Notes: generated by a model not told the origin, from the letters alone. Shown: positions 17,547 through 26,582, numbered from the stretch's first letter. The stretch: DNA of 64,000 nt from Dokdonia donghaensis DSW-1 (GCF_001653755.1 NZ_CP015125.1:2551501-2615500), one strand, 5' to 3'. Numbers and translations: made by a program.

Positions 17547-19241
17547 ATGTCGCAAACTAAAACCTGGTGGAAAGAAGGTATTGTATACCAGATTTACCCT
17601 AGATCCTTTAATGACACTACCGGAAATGGTATAGGAGATTTACGAGGTATTATAGAAAAGCTAGATTATATAGCTAGTCTTGGTGTTACCATTATATGGT
17701 TGAATCCCGTATATGACTCGCCAAATGATGATAACGGCTATGATATACGTGATTATCGCAAGATAATGGCAGAGTTTGGCACTATGGAAGATTTTGATGA
17801 GCTACTCTCTGGTATGAAAGAAAGAGGGTTACGTCTCATTATGGATCTTGTAGTTAATCACTGCAGTGATGAGCACAAGTGGTTTAAAGAGAGTAGATCT
17901 TCTAGAGATAATGCCTATCGAGATTACTTTCACTGGTGGCCTGCCGAAAAAGGAACACCCCCTAAAAGATGGAGCTACTTTGATGTAGAAGAAAATGCCT
18001 GGAAATATGATGAGCAAACAGATGCTTACTACCTACACTACTTTGCCGTAAAGCAACCAGATCTTAAGTGGGAAAACCCAGCCGTGCGCAAGGAGGTGTA
18101 TGATATGATGCATTTCTGGTTTAAAAAAGGAGTAGATGGTTTCCGTATGGATGTCATACCTTTTATAAGTAAAGACACTAGCTATCCAGAAATAAATGCG
18201 ACAGAGCCACACGAGTATATTGCCTATTATGCAAATGGGCCTAAGGTACACGAGTATCTTAATGAGCTTAATACAGAGGTAATCTCAAAGTATGATGCAT
18301 TTACCGTAGGTGAAGGCCCCGGGATAGCTATAGAACAAGCGCTAGATTTTGTACACGAAGACCGTAAAGAGATGGATATGTTCTTTCACTTTGACTTGAT
18401 GAGCCTAGATAGAGCTCCAGGCGAAGTCTTTAAAATGAGAGAAGGAGGTTATAGTCTTGTGGAATTTAAGAAAGTATTTAGCGACTGGGATGCTGCTTTT
18501 CAAAAAGCTGGTTGGGGCTCTTTATTTCTTGCAAACCACGACTTCCCGCGGTCTGTAAGCCGCTGGGGGAATGATAGCCCAGAACACTGGAAAAACAGCG
18601 CTACCCTACTCCATACCTTTTTACTCACTATGAGAGGTACTCCCTACTTCTATCAAGGTGATGAGATAGGTATGACTAATGTATGCTTTACAGACATAGA
18701 AGATTATCGAGACATAAACACTATAAATAGATACAAAACTGTACAAAACCGAGGTGGCGATCTAGAAGCTTTTATGCAAAGTGAGCAACACGCAGCTAGA
18801 GAAAATGCACGCACACCTATGCAATGGGATGCAAGCGCAAATGCTGGATTTACAAGCGCAACTCCCTGGATAAAAGTAAATCCAGATTATGAAAATGGAG
18901 TAAATGTAGAAGCCCAGCTAAAATCCAAGCACTCTGTTCTTTCTTATTTTAAAGATATTACTGCACTAAGACAAGCGCACCCAGCGCTAGTATATGGAGA
19001 TTATGAGTGCATACGGCCAGAGCACGAGCGTGTATATTGCTATACAAGAACCCAAGAGGACCAGAGGTTCCTTATACTTCTCAATTTTTCTAACGAGGTA
19101 GAGCGATTTTCATTGCCATTATCAATAAGCTACAACCGAAAAGTAAAACTCATCTCAAATGACAAGATACTTGATGATAAAACTTTTAAAGAATTCTTAT
19201 TAAGACCTTGGCAAGCTATTGTATATAAATTAGAAAACTAG
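17547..19241 (+). CDS. GH13 alpha-glucosidase (oligo-1,6-glucosidase / maltase type)
   Basis: Hydrolyses alpha-glucosidic bonds of short malto- or isomalto-oligosaccharides. The N-terminus WWKEGIVYQIYPRSF begins the (beta/alpha)8 barrel. Region I LIMDLVVNH has D100 and H105; the nucleophile is D202 in GFRMDVI; the acid/base is E256 in TVGEGPG; region IV is NHD at 330-332. There is no signal peptide, so it is probably cytoplasmic. The usual glucosidase set of about 560 residues is complete. The exact linkage preference cannot be read. It ends 4 nt inside the convergent LysE gene. Confidence 0.92.
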   Translation: MSQTKTWWKEGIVYQIYPRSFNDTTGNGIGDLRGIIEKLDYIASLGVTIIWLNPVYDSPNDDNGYDIRDYRKIMAEFGTMEDFDELLSGMKERGLRLIMDLVVNHCSDEHKWFKESRSSRDNAYRDYFHWWPAEKGTPPKRWSYFDVEENAWKYDEQTDAYYLHYFAVKQPDLKWENPAVRKEVYDMMHFWFKKGVDGFRMDVIPFISKDTSYPEINATEPHEYIAYYANGPKVHEYLNELNTEVISKYDAFTVGEGPGIAIEQALDFVHEDRKEMDMFFHFDLMSLDRAPGEVFKMREGGYSLVEFKKVFSDWDAAFQKAGWGSLFLANHDFPRSVSRWGNDSPEHWKNSATLLHTFLLTMRGTPYFYQGDEIGMTNVCFTDIEDYRDINTINRYKTVQNRGGDLEAFMQSEQHAARENARTPMQWDASANAGFTSATPWIKVNPDYENGVNVEAQLKSKHSVLSYFKDITALRQAHPALVYGDYECIRPEHERVYCYTRTQEDQRFLILLNFSNEVERFSLPLSISYNRKVKLISNDKILDDKTFKEFLLRPWQAIVYKLEN

Positions 19242-19855
19242 TAGTCTGACAGCACAAATATCGCAATACCAATAAATACAATAATTTGCAGCCATTTTAA
19301 GACAACCCCAGCTTTCTCACTGGTGCGAAGTATATGTGATATTTTACCAGCAACAACGGCTATAGATCCAAAAATCAAAAACGACTCTACCATAAATAAA
19401 AGACCTAACACATAAAATTGAAACACCGTATTACCCTCAGGATTCCAGAGAAAACCTGGAAAAAATGCTAGGAAAAATATAGTCACCTTGGGGTTAAGGA
19501 TATTCATAAGTACGCCTTGTTTAAAGAGTTCGAGATATGTTTTCTTTGGCGCTCCTTCTGCTAGGTTTATGGTACTGTCGCTTTTAAATACTTTATAAGC
19601 CAGGTAGAGTAAGTAAATTGCCCCTACAATTTTTATAGCAAGAAACAGATAAGGAGAAGCTGCTATAATTGCAGAGAGTCCAAAGGCAACTAGCGTAGTA
19701 TGTACAATGCAACCCGTAATAAGTCCTGCTGTAGTTGCCAGTCCAGATTTACTGCCATTTGCAATACTCTGGGTGAGCACGTATATGTTATCTGGCCCTG
19801 GTGAAAATGCTAGTAAGGCAGTTGCTGCAAGAAAGGCTAGTAAAGAAGCTATCAC
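19238..19855 (-). CDS. LysE/RhtB-family amino-acid exporter
   Basis: A 205-residue inner-membrane protein with about six hydrophobic segments. The family motif LLAFSPGPDNIYVL lies at residues 15-28, followed by a glycine-rich second helix (GLITGCIVHTTLVAFGLSA) and NILNPKVTIFFLAFFPGF in the middle. LysE-type proteins export amino acids such as lysine, threonine or homoserine lactone. The substrate here is unknown. It is convergent with the GH13 gene and shares four bases at the stops. Confidence 0.9.
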   Translation of the reverse strand: MIASLLAFLAATALLAFSPGPDNIYVLTQSIANGSKSGLATTAGLITGCIVHTTLVAFGLSAIIAASPYLFLAIKIVGAIYLLYLAYKVFKSDSTINLAEGAPKKTYLELFKQGVLMNILNPKVTIFFLAFFPGFLWNPEGNTVFQFYVLGLLFMVESFLIFGSIAVVAGKISHILRTSEKAGVVLKWLQIIVFIGIAIFVLSDY

Positions 19856-19903
19856 AAAGACATAAGTTTATAATGCTCTAAAGTAAAGAAAAAGCAAATA
19901 CGA

Positions 19904-20065
19904 TTACCACTGTCGCTCTTTCCACATTGTGTAAAAGCCTAAAACTAGTAACAAGCCCGCAACTGCAAGTTTGAGCCATTGTGGTATAAATGCTGCCACA
20001 TCTGGCTTCATTGCAAAAAGCATAACGGCAATGGAGGCAAAAATAAGTTTGTGAGAATTTCTCAT
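19904..20065 (-). CDS. Small hydrophobic protein (53 aa)
   Basis: A short frame on the minus strand, MRNSHKLIFASIAVMLF and onward, ending TMWKERQW. It has two hydrophobic segments (about 6-26 and 30-46) around a short PDVAAFIPQW loop, as in a two-helix membrane peptide. It fills the gap between pyrD and lysE in their orientation, starting 36 nt after the pyrD stop. Codon use looks like the neighbours. Function unknown. Confidence 0.6.
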   Translation of the reverse strand: MRNSHKLIFASIAVMLFAMKPDVAAFIPQWLKLAVAGLLLVLGFYTMWKERQW

Positions 20066-20101
20066 AATTGTAAATAAACCCTTGTAGACGAGAGTTGTGT
20101 A

Positions 20102-21136
20102 TTAACCTTTCGCTAGTATTGCTTTATTTATGTCTTTTATGAGACTTGGACCTTCATACACAAAACCAGTATACAATTGTACCAGCGAGGCACCGGCTTC
20201 TATTTTATCTAGCGCATCTTGCGCACTGTGTATACCGCCTACCCCTATAATAGGAAATGACCTATTACTCTTATCTGCTAGATATTTTATAACTCTTGTA
20301 GAGCGGTCTGTTACAGGTTTACCACTTAAACCACCGTTACCTATCTCTTCTAGTCTAGCATCTGTAACTTTAAGTCCCTCACGATTTACAGATGTATTAC
20401 TCGCTATCACACCATCTAGGCCTGTGTCTTTTACAAGTGCCACAATCTCGTCCAGCTGCTGGTCATTTAGATCTGGTGCGATTTTAAGCACAATAGGTCG
20501 CTGTATCTCATAAGACGCATTTGCTTTTTGTACTGCTTGTATAAGCTCTTCTAGGTAATCCTTATCATTAAGCTTTGCGTGACTAGATACATTAGGACAA
20601 CTTACATTGAGTACAAAATAATCTACCACGGGATGTAACTCGTGGAAACACGTAAGATAGTCTGCTGTATAATCTTTTGGGTCTGTGTCGGTGTTTTTAC
20701 CTATGTTCCCTCCTATTATAATAGAATTATTCTTTCTATTCTTAAGACGCTTTGCTGCTTCTTTTACACCGCCGTTATTAAATCCCATTCTGTTTATGAG
20801 ACCTTGATCTTCTTTTAGTCTAAAGAGGCGCTGTTTTGGGTTTCCTTCTTGAGCTCTAGGTGTAACCGTACCTATCTCTATAAAACCAAAACCAAGATCT
20901 CCTAGCTCATTAAAAAGTTTTGCATCTTTATCAAACCCTGCGGCAAGACCCACGGGGTTTTTAAAGGTAAGGCCTAATACTTTTCTCTCTAGGCGCTTAT
21001 CTTCTACTTTGCCCATACTATTGAGTATTCCAGAAAGACCGAGTTTATGCAGACGTTTTATCCATCTAAAGGTAAAGTAGTGCACTTTTTCTGGATCAAA
21101 AGAAAATAGAATCGGGCGTATGAGGAGTTTGTACAT
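20102..21136 (-). CDS. pyrD: Dihydroorotate dehydrogenase (quinone), class 2
   Basis: Oxidises dihydroorotate to orotate with FMN and passes electrons to the quinone pool at the inner membrane. MYKLLIRPILFSFDPEKVH is the class 2 membrane-associating N-terminus; NPVGLAAGFDKDAK, GFIEIGTVTPRAQEGNPK, FVLNVSCPNVSS and the phosphate-binding IGVGGIHSAQDA follow. The longest frame is 31 codons longer, but that extension starts in the iterated palindrome and lies upstream of a TATTTTTG box, so it is rejected. Product 344 residues. Confidence 0.95.
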   Translation of the reverse strand: MYKLLIRPILFSFDPEKVHYFTFRWIKRLHKLGLSGILNSMGKVEDKRLERKVLGLTFKNPVGLAAGFDKDAKLFNELGDLGFGFIEIGTVTPRAQEGNPKQRLFRLKEDQGLINRMGFNNGGVKEAAKRLKNRKNNSIIIGGNIGKNTDTDPKDYTADYLTCFHELHPVVDYFVLNVSCPNVSSHAKLNDKDYLEELIQAVQKANASYEIQRPIVLKIAPDLNDQQLDEIVALVKDTGLDGVIASNTSVNREGLKVTDARLEEIGNGGLSGKPVTDRSTRVIKYLADKSNRSFPIIGVGGIHSAQDALDKIEAGASLVQLYTGFVYEGPSLIKDINKAILAKG

Positions 21137-21155
21137 TTCGGTGATTTCTGTGGTG

Positions 21156-21163
21156 CAAAAATA
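21156..21163 (-). promoter_or_regulatory. Candidate -7 box of pyrD
   Basis: Minus-strand TATTTTTG matches TAnnTTTG and lies about 20 nt before the preferred pyrD ATG. No TTG occurs at the expected -33 distance. Confidence 0.35.
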
Positions 21164-21210
21164 CTCCAAAAAGAGGTATTTTTGAAGTAGAACCCAATGA
21201 TGATTTTTTA

Positions 21211-21226
21211 CGCTTTCGCGAAAGCG
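21211..21226. repeat. Iterated palindrome copy, intergenic
   Basis: Perfect 16-bp CGCTTTCGCGAAAGCG between divergent pyrD and pepT, 18 nt before the pepT ATG. Confidence 0.97.
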
Positions 21227-21244
21227 CACTCATAACCACCTACA

Positions 21245-22486
21245 ATGATAGATAAAGACGCACTACTCAAAAGATTTATAAGCTACGTAACCACCTATAC
21301 CGAAAGTGATCCCGCAAGTGACACCACCCCTAGTACTGAGTGCCAGTGGGACCTCGCAAGACAACTACGCGATGAACTAGAAGCTATGGGGATGACAGAG
21401 GTTACTATAGATGAGAATGCATATGTGATGGCTACTTTACCTAGCAATGTAGATTATGAGGTGCCAGTTATAGGGTTTGTAGCACACTTTGACACCACTC
21501 CAGATTTTACGGGTAAAGATGTAAAACCGCAAATATGGGAAAACTATGATGGAGGCGATCTTATGCTTAACAAGGAGCAGAATATTGTATTATCTCCAGA
21601 TTATTTTGAAGATCTTAAGCAATACAAAGGTCAAACTATTGTAACTACAGATGGTACTACCCTTCTAGGAGCAGATGATAAAGCTGGGATAACTGAGATT
21701 ATGGAAGCAATGCAATACTTGCTGGCAAATCCTCAAGTAAAACACGGTAAGATACGTGTAGGCTTTACGCCAGATGAAGAAATAGGCCGCGGAGCACATA
21801 AATTTGATGTAGAAAAATTTGGTGCTGCCTGGGCATACACGATGGACGGTAGCCAGATAGGCGAGCTAGAGTATGAAAATTTTAATGCCGCAGGTGCTGT
21901 AGTTACCATAGAGGGTAAAATAGTGCATCCAGGGTATGCAAAAGGTAAGATGGTAAATAGTATGTATATCGCGACAGATTATATAAATAGCTTACCGAGA
22001 CTAGAAACTCCAGAGCATACCTCAGATAGAGAAGGATTCTTTCACCTTCATAATATAGAAGGGAGTGTAGATAATACAAAACTTGAGTACATCATAAGAG
22101 ATCACGATAAAGGACATTTTGAAGCTCGCAAGGCTATGATGGTACAACTGGCAGATGAGCTTAATGCACAGCTAGAAAAAGAGCTTGTTACCGTTGAGGT
22201 AAAAGATCAATATTTTAATATGCGCGAGAAGGTAGAGCCTGTAATGCACATTGTAGACATTGCAGAAGAAGCTATGAAGGCGCTTGATATAGAGCCACTC
22301 ATAAAACCTATACGTGGTGGTACAGATGGATCTCAACTATCTTTTATGGGACTACCTTGCCCTAATATCTTTGCTGGTGGACATAACTTTCACGGGAGGT
22401 ATGAGTATGTTCCCGTAGAGAGTATGATGAAAGCCGTTGAGGTCATTGTAAAAATTGCAGAGCTTACTGCTCAAAAAAATGCATAA
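21245..22486 (+). CDS. pepT: Peptidase T (tripeptide aminopeptidase)
   Basis: Cytoplasmic M20B zinc peptidase that removes the N-terminal residue from tripeptides. The metal ligands are in VAHFDTTPDF, LLGADDKAGI and TPDEEIGRG; the dimerisation lid lies in the middle, and the last histidine ligand is in FAGGHNFHGRYE near the C-terminus, after PIRGGTDGSQLSFMG. At 413 residues it matches the family. It has its own short upstream region containing a palindrome copy. The next gene follows 31 nt later. Confidence 0.96.
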   Translation: MIDKDALLKRFISYVTTYTESDPASDTTPSTECQWDLARQLRDELEAMGMTEVTIDENAYVMATLPSNVDYEVPVIGFVAHFDTTPDFTGKDVKPQIWENYDGGDLMLNKEQNIVLSPDYFEDLKQYKGQTIVTTDGTTLLGADDKAGITEIMEAMQYLLANPQVKHGKIRVGFTPDEEIGRGAHKFDVEKFGAAWAYTMDGSQIGELEYENFNAAGAVVTIEGKIVHPGYAKGKMVNSMYIATDYINSLPRLETPEHTSDREGFFHLHNIEGSVDNTKLEYIIRDHDKGHFEARKAMMVQLADELNAQLEKELVTVEVKDQYFNMREKVEPVMHIVDIAEEAMKALDIEPLIKPIRGGTDGSQLSFMGLPCPNIFAGGHNFHGRYEYVPVESMMKAVEVIVKIAELTAQKNA

Positions 22487-22517
22487 TAAGTAGCAATCTA
22501 CTTAAAAAGTAAATAAA

Positions 22518-23711
22518 ATGAATCCCTCTGCAACTGGCTGGATAAAAAAGCACTTCTCATCATTTCTTGATTTTATAGACAAGAATGAGATGAATGAAGA
22601 ACACTTCTACGAGGCTTTGCGAGCAGTGGGATTTATTTATGGGCACTCACTAGATACGCTTACAGAAAAAGAATCAAAAGGTCTTACCTGGACTACTCAA
22701 GAAAAAACAAAGGTTAACCTTTTTGACGCACTTGCATTCACCTATTACGATACTATTACAAATGCAAGAAAAGAAGATTGCCTAGAGGCCATCATCGCTT
22801 TTTATAAATTACTTGATAAGAAGGAACAGTACATCATAAATATCCCTATAGGTAAAGGGTCACTTGAGTATAAAGTAGAAAAAATCATACACCAGCGTGT
22901 ACAGACTAACGAGTCTGTTTTACAAAAAAACTTTAGTCACATTATAACTAATGCACTGGTTTATATAGATATCTTAAGTTTTGACCACTACCTTATTACA
23001 CAACAAGATCCTTATGAGTATGCAAAAAAGCTAGAAGCTGTACTTACTGAGACCATCTGGCTAGCCCTGCAACAAAAGGAAAGTAAAGATGAGTACAACA
23101 AGTTACTTATAAAACTTTTTGAAAGTTCGCTACGTTATAATTCATTAATTAAGCACACACATACACGGGTTACAGAGATAGACTTAAGTATAGTCACAGA
23201 ACCGTTAGAGCAACAATACCTGCTTGACTTATGTAGTTTATCCCTTTGGGATGATCAAAAAATAGATGAGCACGAGCGTCTTTTTATTATGGAATTTTGC
23301 ACAGTAATGGGCCTAGATGAAAAAGGTTATCTAGAGGGTGTACTTGCTGTAAAAACCTTCCTTACCGAGCATAGTGATGAAGTTGCCTATCTCAACTACA
23401 GTAATCCTGTAAAGCATTTTTATAACCAAACCACTAGCACGGTAAGTAATCTCATCTCTCGTAATAGTAAAAGACTAGTAAGAGAGATACGTGAGAGCCG
23501 CGATCTGGTCATATTACTGGGTCAATCTACTACGCGGGATTTATCTAAAGACGAACGAAAACTAGTAAAAAATCAGCTATTAGATATTTGTAAAAGTATA
23601 CCGTCACTCGCAGTATTTTTGCTGCCTGGAGGTGGTTTGTTACTACCTATACTCGTGAGACTTATCCCAAAAATGCTTCCAAGTGCTTTTAATGAAAACC
23701 TTGAAGATTAA
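22518..23711 (+). CDS. LETM1-related (biofilm-associated type) protein
   Basis: A 397-residue protein whose last 70 residues look like the LETM1 ribosome-binding-like region: LSKDERKLVKNQLLDICKSI, then the hydrophobic LLPILVRLIPKMLPSAF. In mitochondria LETM1 is involved in K+/H+ or Ca2+ exchange. In Bacteroidota such proteins carry the name LETM1-related biofilm-associated protein, with no firm mechanism. The rest is helical and soluble with acidic patches; the single C-terminal hydrophobic stretch may anchor it. It overlaps the convergent LytTR gene by four bases. Confidence 0.8.
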   Translation: MNPSATGWIKKHFSSFLDFIDKNEMNEEHFYEALRAVGFIYGHSLDTLTEKESKGLTWTTQEKTKVNLFDALAFTYYDTITNARKEDCLEAIIAFYKLLDKKEQYIINIPIGKGSLEYKVEKIIHQRVQTNESVLQKNFSHIITNALVYIDILSFDHYLITQQDPYEYAKKLEAVLTETIWLALQQKESKDEYNKLLIKLFESSLRYNSLIKHTHTRVTEIDLSIVTEPLEQQYLLDLCSLSLWDDQKIDEHERLFIMEFCTVMGLDEKGYLEGVLAVKTFLTEHSDEVAYLNYSNPVKHFYNQTTSTVSNLISRNSKRLVREIRESRDLVILLGQSTTRDLSKDERKLVKNQLLDICKSIPSLAVFLLPGGGLLLPILVRLIPKMLPSAFNENLED

Positions 23712-24466
23712 GCAATCCAGGTTTTAAAATCTTTTACGCGCTCACGGCTCACAATTATTTCTTGCTCATCCCAGTTGTTAAGCTTTATCTTAAGTCTAGA
23801 ATTTGTGTATGCTATAATATCTGCAATGGCATTAATATTTACATAATACTTTCTGCTTACACGAAAGAATGTCTCAGGCTCCAGATCATTTTCCAGAAGC
23901 TCTAGCGTAGTATCTAGCAAGTAATTGCGACCCTCTATAGTGCCTGCATATGTCCCTTTGTTTTCACTATAAAAACACTCAATCTCGTCTATAGGAATCA
24001 TTTTTATATGCTGCCCTATCTTAGTAGTAAAACGCTTTTTATACTCCCGCTCTACCGGCGTAGCGCCTAGAAGCTTACGTATATCTTCAAAGTTAAGTGC
24101 CACATCTTGCGGCTTAGGAGCGCGCTCCTTAAACTTGTTTACCGCCTTCTCAAGATCTTCGTCATCTATGGGTTTAAGTAAATAATCTACGCTGTTAAGT
24201 TTAAAAGCTTGTAAAGCATACTCATCAAAAGCTGTGGTGAAAATAATAGCACTCTTTACCTCTATCTCATCAAAAATTTCAAAAGACAAACCATCAGATA
24301 ATTGGATATCTAAAAAAATCAAATCAGGATGCGCATTAGACTTAAACCAAGCCACTGCCTCTGCTACAGAGTGTAGCATTTCGTTTACAGTTACTCCTAG
24401 TTCGGCGAGCATTCTATTAAGTCTTCTAGCAGATGGTTTTTCGTCTTCTATGATGAGTACATTCAT
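23708..24466 (-). CDS. LytTR-family response regulator
   Basis: An N-terminal receiver domain (1-120) has acidic residues in IIEDEKPSARRL, phospho-acceptor D53 in DLIFLDIQLSDG, the switch Thr in FTTAFDEYALQAF and K in DYLLKPIDDED. A C-terminal LytTR DNA-binding domain (about 145-252) contains MIPIDEIECFYSENKGTYA and FRVSRKYYVNINAI. LytTR regulators work with membrane histidine kinases, but none is present in the window. It is the last gene of a minus-strand series led by three 2TM-domain proteins and an amidohydrolase (gap of 36 nt). Confidence 0.95.
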   Translation of the reverse strand: MNVLIIEDEKPSARRLNRMLAELGVTVNEMLHSVAEAVAWFKSNAHPDLIFLDIQLSDGLSFEIFDEIEVKSAIIFTTAFDEYALQAFKLNSVDYLLKPIDDEDLEKAVNKFKERAPKPQDVALNFEDIRKLLGATPVEREYKKRFTTKIGQHIKMIPIDEIECFYSENKGTYAGTIEGRNYLLDTTLELLENDLEPETFFRVSRKYYVNINAIADIIAYTNSRLKIKLNNWDEQEIIVSRERVKDFKTWIA

Positions 24467-24502
24467 TTATTTATGCTTTGATTTACGTAAAAATACTAAT
24501 TC

Positions 24503-25639
24503 TTATTCTTGCTCGACAAGAGTACCTTCTTTCCAGATATGTGATAATGTATTGAGCTTCATTACATCATTTACTGGTGATTGCTCCAGCAATAGCAAAT
24601 CTGCTTTATAGCCTTTCTTTATGTACCCTACTCCTTCTAGAAAGAACTTCTCTGCAGGTAGTGACGTAGCGCTTGCTAGTACAGCCTCTATGGGTAATCC
24701 CGCTTTCGCGAAAAAAGCTAACTCTTTATACAAATCACTTCCTATATTAATATTTGCATTCGGTGGATCTGTACCTGCTAGTATAGGTATACCAGCGTCA
24801 TACAAACGTTTTACTTCTTTTAAAAGATTTGCTTCTATAAGAGCTGTCTCCTCTTTAGTTTTATTAAAGTACAAAGGCTGTATCAACACTGTGGTTAAAA
24901 TTGTAGGAATTACAAAGAAGTCCTTCTCTTCTACTAGCTCTTGTAAATGCTGGTCTGTCATAGGTTTATCGTGATAGATATGTACGAGTCCATCTGCATC
25001 ACTAATTAAAGAATTATAAGCATCTTCTTCATTTGAAACGTGTACAACTGCAATTTTACTTGCTTTGTGTGCTTCTTTTATAATCTGTGCTACCGTTTCT
25101 TTATCTAGTGTCTTTTTCCACGGCTCTACTATTATTTTAATATAATCTACACCTGCAGCTACTCTGTCATTCACCCACGTTTCAGCATCTGCTGATTTAC
25201 TTAAAGTGGGTATAGGAAATCCATATTGTGAACCGTGACCACCCTCTGTGGTGGCAGCATATCCCGCTCTGTATAATCTGGCACCATCTAGAGAGGTTCT
25301 GGCATCTACCATTGCTTTTTGCATAGGTTCCATACCGTGCATATCTAGTAGGTTGAGCACTCCTGCTTGAGCTGCTTCTTTGAGCTGTGGTAATGCCCAC
25401 GTGTGCACGTGTGCATTTGTAAGAGCTGGCATTAAGAATTTGCCTTGCCCATCTATGATGGTTTCGGCTTTTTGGGGTCTTTTAGATACTTTAGTTATCG
25501 TTCCGTTACTTACTGCTACAGAGCGGTTTTCTAAAATTTCTTCTCCATTAAATAGGGTTACATTGTTTATAACAAAATCTCCTTGAGCGCTAGATATAGA
25601 AGTTATAACTAGCAGGAGTGTGAGTAGTAACGTTTTCAT
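24503..25639 (-). CDS. Secreted amidohydrolase-family protein
   Basis: Signal peptide MKTLLLTLLLVITSISSAQ, then a 359-residue metal-dependent hydrolase of the urease/dihydroorotase superfamily. The first metal site is ALTNAHVHTWALP (HxH). A candidate bridging lysine is in VDYIKIIVEPWKK, later ligands are in VVHVSNEED and LVHIYHD, and the catalytic-site aspartate is in LAGTDPPNANI. Imidazolonepropionase-like secreted members often act on dipeptides or cyclic amides; the substrate is unknown. A palindrome copy encodes FFAKAG. It lies 5 nt after the third 2TM gene. Confidence 0.85.
   Translation of the reverse strand: MKTLLLTLLLVITSISSAQGDFVINNVTLFNGEEILENRSVAVSNGTITKVSKRPQKAETIIDGQGKFLMPALTNAHVHTWALPQLKEAAQAGVLNLLDMHGMEPMQKAMVDARTSLDGARLYRAGYAATTEGGHGSQYGFPIPTLSKSADAETWVNDRVAAGVDYIKIIVEPWKKTLDKETVAQIIKEAHKASKIAVVHVSNEEDAYNSLISDADGLVHIYHDKPMTDQHLQELVEEKDFFVIPTILTTVLIQPLYFNKTKEETALIEANLLKEVKRLYDAGIPILAGTDPPNANINIGSDLYKELAFFAKAGLPIEAVLASATSLPAEKFFLEGVGYIKKGYKADLLLLEQSPVNDVMKLNTLSHIWKEGTLVEQE
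24701..24716. repeat. Iterated palindrome copy, one arm decayed, inside the amidohydrolase gene
   Basis: CGCTTTCGCGAAA is intact, then AAAGC replaces AGCG. The gene frame reads FFAKAG. Confidence 0.85.
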
Positions 25640-25644
25640 AGCTT

Positions 25645-25980
25645 CTATTTTTCGCGAAAGCGTGAAGAAAACTCTTCCTCCTCTTCTTGCATAAACTCTT
25701 TAATCTTGCGCTCTTCCCACTTACGTATGCCTTTTAAAAATCTAAAGCCTTTAAAAACATAAATCCAGTGTATAAATAGAGACAATCCCCAGAAAAATGG
25801 TGTTGTAAATCGCACCCACCACGGCGCATACTCACCGATATGTAAGTCAAAAAAGATACCTGAATAAAACAGCTGTAGTAAGGTGTTTATTACGAGATAG
25901 ACGGTAAGGTGATTATAAAAACCTTTCTCATCTGCTACGCGTTTTTTTGCGCGTTCATATTTTTCTTTACTGTACTCCAT
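25645..25980 (-). CDS. 2TM-domain protein
   Basis: The family layout is a charged N-terminus (YERAKKRVADEKGFYNHL), two hydrophobic helices (about 25-45 and 58-78) and the C-terminal amphipathic signature KWEERKIKEFM. The domain also occurs fused to LytTR-partner histidine kinases in Bacteroidota, suggesting a signalling or sensing role, but its function is unknown. The C-terminus ends in a palindrome copy read as RFREK, so the last residues come from the repeat. The ATG overlaps the stop of the upstream paralogue region (TAATG). Confidence 0.88.
   Translation of the reverse strand: MEYSKEKYERAKKRVADEKGFYNHLTVYLVINTLLQLFYSGIFFDLHIGEYAPWWVRFTTPFFWGLSLFIHWIYVFKGFRFLKGIRKWEERKIKEFMQEEEEEFSSRFREK
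25649..25663. repeat. Iterated palindrome copy, one arm decayed, at the end of a 2TM gene
   Basis: TTTCGCGAAAGCGT is intact on the right; the left arm is TCTATT. It encodes the final RFRE of the protein, a frame different from the usual AFAKA. Confidence 0.85.
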
Positions 25981-26291
25981 TACTTTCTTATTATAGGGTT
26001 TGAAGAATTTTCTCTTTCATCTCTCTCTAGGTGTTCTTGTATTTTGCGCTGTTCCCACCCTTTTCCTAAAAAGATACCTAGACCAAACAGCTTGAGACCG
26101 TCTATCACAATACCTAGAAGTGAGAATCCTACTACCCACAGTACCCAAGGATTTCTAAACTCATTTACATAATAATTTATCCCCGCGATAACGGCACAAA
26201 CGATGACAGCATTTATGATTTTACCATAAAACTTACGCACCTTTTGTACGTGAGCCGCAGCTCTTTGATATTTTTCTTGTGGCGTTTCCAT
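25980..26291 (-). CDS. 2TM-domain protein, second paralogue
   Basis: Same order as its neighbours: a basic N-terminal helix (YQRAAAHVQKVRKFYGKI), two membrane segments (about 28-46 and 49-70), then GKGWEQRKIQEHLERDE. It is one of three tandem copies with low mutual identity outside the WEQRKI signature, so the duplication is old. It shares one base with the next gene and lies 6 nt after the first paralogue; all belong to one transcript. Confidence 0.87.
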   Translation of the reverse strand: METPQEKYQRAAAHVQKVRKFYGKIINAVIVCAVIAGINYYVNEFRNPWVLWVVGFSLLGIVIDGLKLFGLGIFLGKGWEQRKIQEHLERDERENSSNPIIRK

Positions 26292-26297
26292 ATGTTA

Positions 26298-26582
26298 TTA
26301 TTTTAAATCATCATTACGTAAGTACTCATCTATCTTGCGCTGCTCCCAGTCTTTTGAGAAAAAAGGATTCCATCTAAAGGTATTTGCTGCGTGGCCCAAT
26401 ATACCAAGCCCCCAACCTAATATAGGGAAGATTGCCCAAAAATAACCGCTCGTAAAATAGTTAAGCGCTAGAAAGAATACGACAAAAATTAAATAAATGC
26501 CTAGATGGTTATAAAACTCTTTAAGTTCTCCTACTCTTGCTTGTGCTCTTTGATATTTGTTTTCTTGATCTGAAGTTCTCAT
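26298..26582 (-). CDS. 2TM-domain protein, first paralogue of the operon
   Basis: A 94-residue protein if begun at MRTSDQENKYQRAQ; the longer frame adds 12 residues with no homology expected. It has a charged N-terminus, two hydrophobic segments and the ending SKDWEQRKIDEYLRNDD. As the first gene of the 2TM-2TM-2TM-amidohydrolase-LytTR series it probably lies next to the operon promoter, but I could not find a good TAnnTTTG box in the 160 nt upstream. Confidence 0.86.
   Translation of the reverse strand: MRTSDQENKYQRAQARVGELKEFYNHLGIYLIFVVFFLALNYFTSGYFWAIFPILGWGLGILGHAANTFRWNPFFSKDWEQRKIDEYLRNDDLK

Noticed and set aside
21137..21229. N-terminal extension of pyrD
   Set aside because: The extra 31 codons begin in the palindrome (RFRES) and lie upstream of a -7 box; class 2 enzymes start at the MYKLLIRP segment.
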